Below the pieces are notes generated by a model. That model did not search any database and was not told the DNA's origin. It saw only the letters and a list, made by a program, of their open reading frames with translations. Below are positions 1 to 8,883 of a stretch of 64,000 nt of DNA, piece after piece; the first letter of the stretch is position 1; each line of letters starts with the position of its first letter. The stretch comes from Asparagopsis taxiformis (Eukaryota > Rhodophyta > Florideophyceae > Bonnemaisoniales > Bonnemaisoniaceae). The translations under genes were made by a program, and so were the position numbers. The stretch is taken from positions 372,001 through 436,000 of the forward strand of contig JALQPE010000083.1 in assembly GCA_030407315.1 (NCBI GenBank). The letters are read 5' to 3'.

Positions 1-143
1 TTGGCAACCTACCATCCCATTCGAGATCATCACCATGTCACACACCCGACCTCACAACTTTTTTCCAACCATCAACCCTTCATCATCACTCTATGTAAAC
101 CAAACCCAATCACCTCCCTCGCACCAATTCCACGCAATCCGCA

Positions 144-926
144 ATGGCCGCCTTCATAAACACCCTGCCTTCGTCAACCCTAACCGGCACAACAACGCTC
201 CACACCTCATTCTGCGGCTGCCGCTTGCCCGCCCCTCAGCAGCGTCCGCGCGCGCGCATCCAGCCCGCGAGAACACTCGATGCGCCCGTCACCATCACCT
301 GCGAGGAGCAATTCAACTACAACATCTACCAGGACGGCGAGGACAGATCCAAGCGCAAGGTGACCAACACCGACCGCGCCGTGACGCTGCAGAAGCCCCT
401 GGGCATCGTGCTGGAGGAAGGTCAAGATGGAATGGTATTTGTCGCCGAAGTGGATCCCGATGGCAACGGTGCCGAATCGGGCGAGGTCTTCGAGGGCGAC
501 ATTGTAGTGGCAGTTTCCGCCACCTTTGGCGAGGAAGTTTGGTCGACGCGCGGTGTCGGACTCGATCGAGTTATGAAATCCATTCGTATTCGTGCCGGCG
601 ATTTCGTCACTCTAGTTTTGGAATCCCCCGATCAGCTTTCGGAGCGCAAATCGTACGCCGCTCGTCAGGCAGAGTTTCGACGCGCAGAGGCTAGGGACAA
701 ATTTGGAGATGCCGATGTAGTGGATCCTAACAGTTTTGTCAAGTTACCGACGCCACAATCCGCGACGTATGAATATGGCGATCCTGCCCAATCGGAGATC
801 GATGAAAAGTTGAAGGAAAAGTTGAAGAATGAGATTTCGGCCCCTTACGAGCAAAACTGGATTCTGTGGGTCGGCGCTGGTATTCTCTTGTTAGTTCTCT
901 TGAGCGTTGCAGCTGGTATCAATTAA
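144..926 (+). CDS. Plastid-targeted PDZ-domain protein with C-terminal membrane anchor
   Basis: An intronless 260-aa protein. The first ~45 residues are rich in Ser, Thr, Arg and Ala with few acidic residues, like a plastid transit peptide. Residues ~75-155 read as a PDZ-like fold: a KPLGIVLEE entry strand, then GEVFEGDIVVAVSA and a FVTLVLESP strand. A charged linker follows, and one hydrophobic helix (about residues 240-258) sits at the extreme C-terminus, as in a tail-anchored thylakoid or envelope protein. PDZ modules in plastid proteins usually bind C-termini of partners; here the partner is unknown. The start is the first ATG giving a transit-like N-terminus. It converges on the transporter gene downstream. 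The plastid location is inference; the exact family is not recognised. Confidence 0.75.
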   Translation: MAAFINTLPSSTLTGTTTLHTSFCGCRLPAPQQRPRARIQPARTLDAPVTITCEEQFNYNIYQDGEDRSKRKVTNTDRAVTLQKPLGIVLEEGQDGMVFVAEVDPDGNGAESGEVFEGDIVVAVSATFGEEVWSTRGVGLDRVMKSIRIRAGDFVTLVLESPDQLSERKSYAARQAEFRRAEARDKFGDADVVDPNSFVKLPTPQSATYEYGDPAQSEIDEKLKEKLKNEISAPYEQNWILWVGAGILLLVLLSVAAGIN

Positions 927-1299
927 GTCTTTATCAAACAGGCATTCAAATTTCATAATCATCTATTAAAACGGGCATGATGTGATTGTATTGTCCGACT
1001 ATAGCACACGTGTTCCGTCAAGTATTCGTGCATGTAATTCTTTTCCAGCACTGTGTAATTCGTTTAGACGCGCACTCTTGGTTGCATGTCCTCCGTAAAA
1101 CTCTGAGCTGTTCACGTCACATGTGCTATATGGCAGAGTTAGGTAAGACGCCGAAAGTTTTGTACGCGTTGAGACACTACTCAGATATCAATTGTTTCCA
1201 TGGCTTGGAGGTATTGGTACATGTCGCCCGTATCTGACACGCGTGTAATCGCCCAGAATTGCGACGCAAGACGAAGCAGAACCATTGCAATATTCACAT
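927..1299. other. Convergent intergenic spacer
   Basis: This is the 3' spacer between the PDZ gene and the oppositely oriented transporter gene. It has AT-rich runs (for example tattaaaa near 963) that could serve as polyadenylation signals. I see no gene or RNA. Confidence 0.5.
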
Positions 1300-2373
1300 C
1301 TACTGTGGCCCTTTAGGTTCTGTCTTCTCAACTGGTGCGTAACCTGCAGGTTTGTTACCCACATCCATGGTGCCCATTGTCGCCCATTTGTCCTTGATCA
1401 ATCCATACCAGCAACAGCCACTTATTGCAATCAAACATCCAAACATATTCACAGGAGTAACAGGATTCTTAAACAATAAAATGCTGACACCGATCACGAG
1501 CACCGTCTTCACATTACCGGCTACAGTCGCTGTTACGGATGAAGTCGCCTTGAGCACGATAAACAGCGTGACGTTGAGGATGTAAGACACAACACCACTC
1601 AGGAACAACAACAGAAAGTCGTTTTGAGTGCGAGCTGGGTCCTGCACCCAAGTCTTAACACTATTAGCCTCCATGAACACACAAAACGGAATGAGAATTA
1701 CCACCGACGGCGGCGCCATGTAGTAGAGCAAATTAATGCTGTCCAATTTGTAGCGACCGGCCAGCATCTGGGAGCTGAGAACAAACTTGAGACCGGTCAA
1801 GAAGCATGCAGTGAGAGCGGCGACAAAACCTCCGAGATGGAATTCAAGCTCTGTGCAGGAAGCCAGCGCGACACCACCAGTGATCGGGACCAGAGCCATG
1901 AGAGCTGGAGGGGTGAGCTTTGAACGGAACAAAAGGTATTGGAGTAGGGCAGTGCAGACTGGAGTGAGCGATTTAATAGTCTGCATGAAGGAGACGGGAA
2001 CGAATCGCAGGCTGATATTTCCCAGACAGATGTTTGAACAGAAGACAGCTGCAATTACGAGGAGCTTTGTGTAGTAATCGTGCGGCTCGACGCGTACTTT
2101 CTCAACGGAGCGAAAGTAGTCTATGGTGAGATGGGAGAGAATGCTCTGTGTCGTCATGTGAATCAAGGTGAGAGTGAGGGGATTCTTGAAGAGCATTTTC
2201 TGAAAAATGTACTTGTTGAACAAAACTGTTGTTCCATTGGCCAGAAACCAACAGACGATGAAGAAGAAGACCACATAGGGCGGTTTTGTCGTCGATGAAG
2301 AGGACTTTGTGACGGGATGATCGGGCTTCTCGTCTGTGAGAGCGGCCTTGAGAGAGTCAGTGGACGACATCAT
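1300..2373 (-). CDS. Triose-phosphate/nucleotide-sugar transporter family (TPT/NST) protein
   Basis: A 357-aa polytopic membrane protein with about ten hydrophobic segments from residue ~32 to ~330. Family hallmarks are visible: a VLFNKYIF element after TM1, a CLGNISLRFVPVSFMQTIKSLTP block, the TGLKFVLSSQML segment, and an NVKTVLVIGVSILLFKNPVT motif near the C-terminus. These fit the KT/KVAG-type subgroup of nucleotide-sugar and pentose-phosphate antiporters. There is no obvious plastid transit peptide: the first 30 residues are hydrophilic. A Golgi or ER location importing UDP-sugars for wall or glycoprotein synthesis is therefore the likelier reading. Two consecutive ATGs are possible starts. 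Substrate cannot be read from sequence. A separate plastid translocator of the same superfamily lies at 59213-60739. Confidence 0.85.
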   Translation of the reverse strand: MMSSTDSLKAALTDEKPDHPVTKSSSSTTKPPYVVFFFIVCWFLANGTTVLFNKYIFQKMLFKNPLTLTLIHMTTQSILSHLTIDYFRSVEKVRVEPHDYYTKLLVIAAVFCSNICLGNISLRFVPVSFMQTIKSLTPVCTALLQYLLFRSKLTPPALMALVPITGGVALASCTELEFHLGGFVAALTACFLTGLKFVLSSQMLAGRYKLDSINLLYYMAPPSVVILIPFCVFMEANSVKTWVQDPARTQNDFLLLFLSGVVSYILNVTLFIVLKATSSVTATVAGNVKTVLVIGVSILLFKNPVTPVNMFGCLIAISGCCWYGLIKDKWATMGTMDVGNKPAGYAPVEKTEPKGPQ

Positions 2374-3422
2374 GATGAAGGCAGTGGAAGAACGAGACAG
2401 GGAGTGAGCAAGGGCTCGGAACTGGTGCGTAGAGTGTGGTGGTTGTGAGGCGTCTGTTGTAGTGGCTGTTGCGTACCTTGCGACGAGTCAAGTAATTGGT
2501 CCCGGTGGACGAGGGGCCTGATTCGGCATCGCAGCCTACAGTAGTTTGGACTGAATAGGACGTCGGTGTGTCGAGTGCTGCTTAGCAGCGCTAACACGTT
2601 GTGTGAGGAGTCAGGCTGACACTGAATGTATTTGAAAAATGCAAATTTTCTGCATTCCCGGCTTTTCTTCATCGGAAACATGCAGCAATGCACATTTCAA
2701 AGGGCAGATGCTGTAAAGGCGGACATCCACGTAACATATCTCCCCCATCTTTGCAATCACCGTCTTGCAGCCTCTGCTTTGCCTTTTCTTGATTTCTCCT
2801 TCAGTTAGCAACCTCACGTTCTTTACAGCCTGCTCCTTTGCTTGAGCAATGCAACGTGTTCTCTCAATTGACGGAAGCACATGATTTGTGATGCTCATTC
2901 CATTGCCAATGACGTAAGCATCTCGTTCTTCGGGACCCGCACGTTAGTTTATCATTTGTTGCCAGTAGACGTGGGTATCGTCAGGATTGTTCGATCGCTC
3001 TATAGTTTTGTTCTAATTTTAGATTACTACGGACAAGATCTTCTCATGAGCATCACAACGTATCAAATCGAAACGGATTAAAGATCTATTACTTTGAGAA
3101 ATCAATCAGCTACGATTCATTGGTCTCAACAGATCCCTATCAAATTTCTAGATATCTTCACAACCAATAACAATCCAGATACGCCCAAGACAAAACAAGT
3201 TAAATTTCCGAACAATCTCTCCACCCTCATCTCCCATTGGCCGTCAATTGCTTCCAGATTGTCACAGCGCTCGAGCAGTCCAGTGCGTACTGCTTGCAAT
3301 ACATGTGACAATCCAATCTCGTCAACCTCCGCACCTCCAAATCGCGACCTCGGACCGGAAATCCTCGCGCCAACTCGCTCGCAAATTCGCATGCAGCTCC
3401 GAACCCCCATCTGAACAAACCA
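2374..3422. promoter_or_regulatory. Divergent intergenic region
   Basis: About 1.05 kb separates the divergently transcribed transporter and EGY-like genes and must hold both promoters. No coding exon, RNA or repeat was recognised in it. Individual elements cannot be assigned from one sequence. Confidence 0.4.
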
Positions 3423-5153
3423 ATGGCAATACAAAACACAGCCTTTCTTCCGTCGACCCCGCTGGGTCCGCGGCCGCACGTCGCCTTTTCCTCGCAGCTG
3501 CAGACGCGTGCGTCCACGCGTGCCGCGCCGCGTCGTCTGCGACGCAGCACATTGTGCGTCGCGCAGGAGGAGAAGACGCACGAGGGACGCACCCACGACG
3601 ACGATGCCCAGCCCAAACCGGTCTCGATTCCCGCCACCCAGTCTGCCGAACAGCGCAAGGAGCGCGCCCGAAAGGCGCGCATCGAGGCTGAGAAACTCGA
3701 ATTGATGGCCGCAAAGGCTAGACTCGAATCGGAACGCGCTGAATTGCAGGCTGAACGTAAGCGTCTCGAGCTGGATAAGGTGAAGAATATGAAGGAGCTT
3801 AATGATTCCAAGGATGAACAATCTCCACCGGATCAGATCTACCCCTTTTCCGATTCGAAACAGTCCAATGCTTCCACGGATTCCGCATCGAGTAGTTCAG
3901 AACCAAAGCTACCGAGCGGCTTTTCGAGTACCTCGTTGTCCGATTTGCTTGGCGTGGATTTTCCCAGGGTCGCGGAGAAGGATATTGATATTATCAAGGA
4001 AAAAATCTGTGGTATGAACACGTTTTTTATTACAGAGGTTGATCGCTCGCCCTTCGATGAACGCGTCGTTTTCCGCGGTAATATGCGCATGGATTCGGAG
4101 AGGTTGTTGGATGAAATGGAGAGGTTGGCGAAGGAAGAAGGAATCGCAGATCGCGTCCGTCTCTTTCTTCTTTACGATCCAAAAGAAGGATTGGATGAAG
4201 ATCCTGATGATAAGAGACCAGTTCTTGTTGCTCTACCAGCTTCAGCGGCTCCGAATCAAACAAACACTTTTTCAGCTGTGTTTTCAATCATTGCGTGTCT
4301 CAGCGCTACATTGACAACTTTGTCATATGGAGTCGGTATATTCGGTCTCACTCCAGATGTTATTACTCAAATTGCAAAGGGGAGCCTCGAAGAAGTTCTG
4401 CTCACGTTGCCTGTATCTACCGGCGCAATGGTGTTAGCAGTTTTGCATGACGTTGGTCATCGCATAGCTGGCCAAATGCGCAACGTGAAACTGGGTTTGC
4501 CGTTTTTCATTCCTAGTCTCCAAATCGGAAATTACGGAACAATCACGCCGCTGGAAAGCTATCCGCGCTATCGGAAAGATTTATTCGATGTCGCATTTGC
4601 GGGCCCGCTATTCGGCGTCGTAGGCAGTGTCGTCGCCCTCATCGCTGGTCTGGTAATCACGGGCAGTGGCGAGATAGCAGACTGGTTCCCGCAGGTGCCG
4701 TCTGCTCTGTTCCATGCATCGCTTCTCGTTGGCTCCATAGCAGATGTGATTTTGCCGGCTGGTCTCAGGGAACAGGCTACAATTGCTGTTCATCCATTGA
4801 CAGTGATTGGGTACACAGGTCTACTAGTGAATGCGTTGAATCTCATGCCGATTGGTCGTTTGGATGGTGGTCGAATTGTGCAAGCGCTCTACGGTCGCGC
4901 GGTAGCGGGAAGAGCTACTGCAATTACGCTGTTGATCCAAGCGGTTAGTTCGTTAGTTGGGAATTCTCCGTTGTTATTGTTTTGGGGGTTGGTATGCGTT
5001 TTCCTTCAAAGAGAGAGCGATTATCCATGCCAAAATGAAGTGATAGAACCGGACAGTACGCGTACAGCACTGGGCATTGGGGCGCTTTGCGTCATGCTTC
5101 TTGTTCTCATTCCATTCCCAGATCAAATTGGCGATATCTTAGGGGGATACTAA
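3423..5153 (+). CDS. EGY-type plastid site-2 protease homologue with HDVGH motif
   Basis: A 576-aa protein. The N-terminal ~45 residues are transit-peptide-like, and residues ~75-130 form a charged coiled coil. Residues ~180-280 match the EGY-specific soluble region, with a GNMRMD stretch where EGY proteins have GNLR. From ~290 onward there are about seven membrane segments typical of S2P/M50 proteases. The second metal/active-site motif is intact (N473-x2-P476-x4-D481-GG). The first motif reads H342-D-V-G-H346 instead of HExxH, so the catalytic Glu is an Asp. Plant EGY1/EGY2 act in thylakoid development, and EGY3 is a pseudoprotease lacking the motif. This protein could be a weakly active enzyme or a pseudoprotease. 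It is intronless, and the start is the ATG that opens the transit peptide. Confidence 0.88.
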   Translation: MAIQNTAFLPSTPLGPRPHVAFSSQLQTRASTRAAPRRLRRSTLCVAQEEKTHEGRTHDDDAQPKPVSIPATQSAEQRKERARKARIEAEKLELMAAKARLESERAELQAERKRLELDKVKNMKELNDSKDEQSPPDQIYPFSDSKQSNASTDSASSSSEPKLPSGFSSTSLSDLLGVDFPRVAEKDIDIIKEKICGMNTFFITEVDRSPFDERVVFRGNMRMDSERLLDEMERLAKEEGIADRVRLFLLYDPKEGLDEDPDDKRPVLVALPASAAPNQTNTFSAVFSIIACLSATLTTLSYGVGIFGLTPDVITQIAKGSLEEVLLTLPVSTGAMVLAVLHDVGHRIAGQMRNVKLGLPFFIPSLQIGNYGTITPLESYPRYRKDLFDVAFAGPLFGVVGSVVALIAGLVITGSGEIADWFPQVPSALFHASLLVGSIADVILPAGLREQATIAVHPLTVIGYTGLLVNALNLMPIGRLDGGRIVQALYGRAVAGRATAITLLIQAVSSLVGNSPLLLFWGLVCVFLQRESDYPCQNEVIEPDSTRTALGIGALCVMLLVLIPFPDQIGDILGGY

Positions 5154-5692
5154 CTTTATTTACGCGCTAAGGGTGATTATACTGTTCTGCGCTGCGTGCA
5201 TACTTGCACAACCATAGCAGACATGTCGTTTTGATGTGTTCAACCGGGCAATGAGAGCTCTCCCATTGACGTCAAATGTGGAACACTCTGGTAAAACAGG
5301 CCCTGTTCAGTGTGAGCTTCGGAGACAAATTTCAAACTGGTTACGACTTTACTGTGTTGCGTTTCTGTAGCTTTCCCTCGGTTGCGGTTGTGCTCGCCCA
5401 GTGACCGACAGGGCCCAACTCACACGGCTTGAGCTTATTTGACCTGCCTCCTCTTGTGTAAGTGATTTTTACCCCGGGCGAAACACTAGGCGTTGGGCAA
5501 ACTCATAGGTTGGACTGAAATATAGCCAATAAACATATATAGCGGGTATGAGGTTTGTTCCATGACAGCAGTTGAAAGGTTGAGCTCGGCTCTTACAAAT
5601 ACCTTTGCATCTATGCTACATAGCAGTGGTGAATATTATTCTAATGTAATGTACAAAGCCCGCCGTCTATCACAGCAGCTTGTGTTCCGCAA
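5154..5692. other. Convergent intergenic spacer
   Basis: This 3' spacer lies between the EGY-like gene and USE1. An AATAAA-type element (caataaacatat near 5527) and short AT-rich runs could serve 3' end formation. Nothing coding is supported. Confidence 0.45.
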
Positions 5693-6685
5693 TCACATTG
5701 GAATCGTCAAAAGGAAGCCCACCATGATAAACACGATAATCACGACAATAACCGCTATGAGCATGACCCACCAGGAGATAGATGCCGATCGCGAGTACGC
5801 CTTCAGATTAGCTCCTTGTTTGGAAATACTGGATAGATTGTTCTCAAGTGCATCTTCCGTTTCATCCAGGACTTTATTATCCTTTGCCATTTTCTCACCA
5901 TTTGCAGAAATGCTCTCCTTCAACTGCCCAACAAGATCCACCAAATTCGAAGTAAGTTCGTCTTGAATAGGCTGATGACGAGCCATCAACTCCTCATCCT
6001 CCTTCGAGTACTTTTTTGAATCCGAACCAGACGACGAACCAGCCTCCACTTTCCGCCGTCGAATCCCATCGCCGCCTCCAAACAGTTTGTTGCGTTCCAT
6101 CCCAGCCACCGCCTTCAATTCCTGCTCCTTTCGCACCGCCTCTTTAAACGCGACATGATCCGCTGCCTCCCAATTTTCCTCATCACGATCGCCATCATCA
6201 TCGGGCACATCCGATTGCGACGCCTCATCACGCGCTGCTTCAGTCTCTTGTTTTAGTAGCTTTGCGCGCGACTCCTCCTCCATCAAAACAGCCTCGTAGT
6301 TCTGCACGACGCGCACATACTCCTCCGCGAGACTTACAGGGTCCGTTATGGTCGCATCAATACCCGGCCAGGCTGAGTGTCCGCTACTCGCATAGAGCTC
6401 CGCTCGGTGCAAAACGCGCATCGCCTTCCTCTTCATGGCGTCTATGTAAGTCCGCATCTGTTGGCGCTCTTCGTCGGCATCGGTTGTATCGCCTATGTAG
6501 CGACGCGCGTGTATGCATTCGGCTACTAGATTGCCTATACGACGGATTTCAAGCTCGGTCCAGAAAATTTCGTCGCGCTGACGGTGGGGCTTCGTTTCTG
6601 AATTGGTCGCGATGCCATTCGAAATCGTGTCGATTGATGGAGGCGGCATAGAGGCATTCAACTGCGGGGATAGTATATCCGTCAT
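5693..6685 (-). CDS. USE1: USE1-type ER SNARE
   Basis: A 330-aa tail-anchored protein. The N-terminal half is helical and charged. A short linker holds RNKLFGG, matching the R-x-x-L-x-G stretch before the SNARE motif of USE1. The SNARE heptads run about residues 240-295, with a central Asp in the KDNKVLDETEDAL block. One transmembrane helix (about 303-327) ends the protein. USE1 is an ER-resident Q-SNARE that works with Sec20 and syntaxin 18/Ufe1 in Golgi-to-ER retrograde fusion. An acidic Asp/Glu-rich insert at ~165-185 is a lineage feature. It is intronless, shares a 371-bp divergent region with SRP19, and converges on the EGY-like gene. Confidence 0.8.
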   Translation of the reverse strand: MTDILSPQLNASMPPPSIDTISNGIATNSETKPHRQRDEIFWTELEIRRIGNLVAECIHARRYIGDTTDADEERQQMRTYIDAMKRKAMRVLHRAELYASSGHSAWPGIDATITDPVSLAEEYVRVVQNYEAVLMEEESRAKLLKQETEAARDEASQSDVPDDDGDRDEENWEAADHVAFKEAVRKEQELKAVAGMERNKLFGGGDGIRRRKVEAGSSSGSDSKKYSKEDEELMARHQPIQDELTSNLVDLVGQLKESISANGEKMAKDNKVLDETEDALENNLSSISKQGANLKAYSRSASISWWVMLIAVIVVIIVFIMVGFLLTIPM

Positions 6686-7056
6686 GGTGTTAGGTGAGTT
6701 GGCTATGCGGAATGTTTATTGAGGCAATTGTGGTGAGATGTTCAGGGAGGGATTGGGATATTGGCAGGTTACAGGGAGGCAATGTCGTGCTCGCTGGATG
6801 TCAAATCGACTGACTGCATTGCACCGAGAAACTTGGAGGCTTGGAAAAATATGTGTAATATTAGATTTGAACAGAGTTGTTTCTAATTCTCTTTGACTGT
6901 ACTTAACTCACTGCTCTCCTGTGCTTTCGTCTTCGTCATCGAACAGTTCATTGTGTATCTATCGTCATCTTTACCGAGAGGCTCTTTGAACACGGAAAGC
7001 GTTGAGATCCAAAGATTGGAAAGTTCAATCGCAGCACTTGCAGGAATTTCTGAAAC
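6686..7056. promoter_or_regulatory. Divergent promoter region USE1/SRP19
   Basis: This 371-bp spacer lies between divergent start codons and must carry both promoters. No TATA box or other element can be assigned with confidence. Confidence 0.4.
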
Positions 7057-7716
7057 ATGCCTCCTCCACCAATTTTGTTCGCCAAGGACTACGGCGCCGA
7101 CGTCGATCCTTCTCGTTGGGTCGTCATCTATCCACCATACATCGACAGATTACGGACGGAAGCAGAGGTACGTTTTGACCAAAAGTTGGTGGAGAAAATA
7201 TTCTACCCATCAACCAGCACTAACTGTTTGCGTGATTGCACTCGAGAGCAGGGCCGGAAAATCTCGAAAGCGAAATGCGTAGAGAAGCCAACTGCACGAG
7301 AAGTATTTGATTGCTGTCAAATGCTCAATCTACAAACGGCGTTTGAATATAACAAAGCGTACAGTCGCGATTATCTTCAAAGAGGGCGAATCCGAGTCAA
7401 GCTGTTCAATGATGATAAATCACCTGTTCGGGAAGATATTGCGTCGCGTACGTTGCTACTATACTGATGCAATTCATTGGCATTTGTCGCGATTGATCGA
7501 TGTGTCTGACATGTTTCAATTGAATTTCATGCTGCAGGAAGAATATTATATGCAAGAGTTGCGGGTCTGATTCCAACACACCGAGAGAAAATGAAAGTAA
7601 AGATGAGCAAGTCGGAGGCAGCGTCAGGCGCGAAGGGAGGCGCGAGTGGTGCCAAGCCAAAATCTGGCAAGGCGGCACCGCCTCAACCAAAGAAGAAGAA
7701 GAAGGGAAAGCGCTAA
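7057..7716 (+). CDS. SRP19: Signal recognition particle 19-kDa protein, three exons
   Basis: SRP19 binds the SRP RNA helix 6/8 tips and is needed for SRP54 loading. The spliced model is 161 aa: exon 1 7057-7167, intron 7168-7251 (84 nt), exon 2 7252-7447, intron 7448-7537 (90 nt), exon 3 7538-7716. Splicing joins RTEAE to GRKISKAK, restoring the family block WVVIYPPYIDRLRTEAEGRK; without it the ORF stays open but carries 28 foreign residues. The second junction restores ASRRILYARVAGLIP. Both introns start GTACGT and end CAG, and the first has a CTAAC branch-point-like site. The family features (V/A)EKPTAREV, NKAYSRDY and GRIRVKL are present. The C-terminus is the usual Lys-rich tail. Confidence 0.92.
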
Positions 7717-7905
7717 TTAGAGTGCAGATAAGCGTTAGCTTTCTAGCATTCTTTTGCGAGCACACCGAGGAATTTACAGATGCGAAGACGCGTGATTTGG
7801 TTAAAATATGGCTAGCGGCGGTAAAGATGTAAAGGAAAACTATGGAAAGTGTGTATGTAAATAAGAGCAAACGTTGAAACCACACACGCTACGTAGCGTT
7901 AGAAT

Positions 7906-8460
7906 CTATTCTTCCTTCTTCTGTTTATCAGAAGTCTCCGCTTCAGGTTGATCCTTCTTCCCGAACCCAAACATATTCTTAAAAGCACGCCCAGCTTTAG
8001 CCATGACGTCTGCGTCGGGATCGCTGTAACCAATTTCCACGTGCGGCAACTTGAGATCGAATCTGCCGCCGCGGTCGTATTTAGGGATGCCGAATGAAGC
8101 CATGGGAATTGGAATCCCGGATTCTTCTTCCTCAGTATAGCCGGCCTCATCAATGTAACCGGCATCTTTCATCTTTTGCCACGCAATTAGCGGATCAGTA
8201 CCGTGCTCAACCTTGAGAGTTCTGTTATCGAAATACTCTTCCACTTCGTCGCGACGCTTTAAAACATTGTTGAAATACTCCTTGTTCTGCTTTTTATCGC
8301 GTCGTCGGGCAAGAATTTCCTGCTGCTGTCTGAAAGCTTCATCCTTTTCTCCCTCCTTCCAGGGCCCCATAGCCGGGGTTAAACGACGCGCATCGCAGGC
8401 GGCGCGGCGCGTCCCCGAACGAACTGTCGGGTTGAATGAAGGTGCGACGAATGCTGACAT
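7906..8460 (-). CDS. Small plastid-targeted protein of unknown function
   Basis: A 184-aa protein starting at the ATG giving MSAFVAPSFNPTVRSGTRR. The first ~35 residues look like a plastid transit peptide, followed by GPWKEGEKDEAF. Residues ~40-85 are strongly charged and helical (RRRDKKQNKEYFNNVLKRRDEVEEYFD). A Gly/Pro-rich stretch follows (about 125-160) containing a GIPIPMASFGIPKYDRGG block, which looks conserved, and then a Lys/Glu-rich tail. There is no transmembrane helix or known motif. It is intronless and convergent with SRP19 with only about 190 bp between stops. It could be a stromal or thylakoid-associated accessory protein, but no function is claimed. Confidence 0.7.
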   Translation of the reverse strand: MSAFVAPSFNPTVRSGTRRAACDARRLTPAMGPWKEGEKDEAFRQQQEILARRRDKKQNKEYFNNVLKRRDEVEEYFDNRTLKVEHGTDPLIAWQKMKDAGYIDEAGYTEEEESGIPIPMASFGIPKYDRGGRFDLKLPHVEIGYSDPDADVMAKAGRAFKNMFGFGKKDQPEAETSDKQKKEE

Positions 8461-8883
8461 GACGTGTGGGTTGCTAGGAACGTACGATTTCAAGCGGGGA
8501 TGGTTTCCACAGCAGTTCAAGTAGATTTAAGCTACATGGCTGGGCACATCTTGTGGTAGGGAGAGGATGAAGAGGTTGGGATATTTTTGGGGAAAACTGC
8601 CACTTGGCAGATTTTAATTGCACAGTATGCTGTTGGATGTAACGGCAGATGTTACCAATTCAATTGATGAATTATTTCATCTCTCCGCAGTGCAGCACAT
8701 GAACCGCCCAAACTTGCGATTTCAAACAAACGCGCGCACAATTTTTTCAGTTGAAACTTGTCTGACGCCTTATATCGCATCCAACAGCACTGATGCGCAA
8801 AAATTCGCTTATCATGCTACACCGTGTCGTCTAGCAGTCGGCTTGAAACGCATCGACATAATTCGCAACCACTTCCGTTCGTC
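8461..8883. promoter_or_regulatory. Divergent intergenic region
   Basis: This 423-bp spacer lies between the small plastid protein gene and the OB-fold gene. It contains both 5' regions. No element is recognised. Confidence 0.35.
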
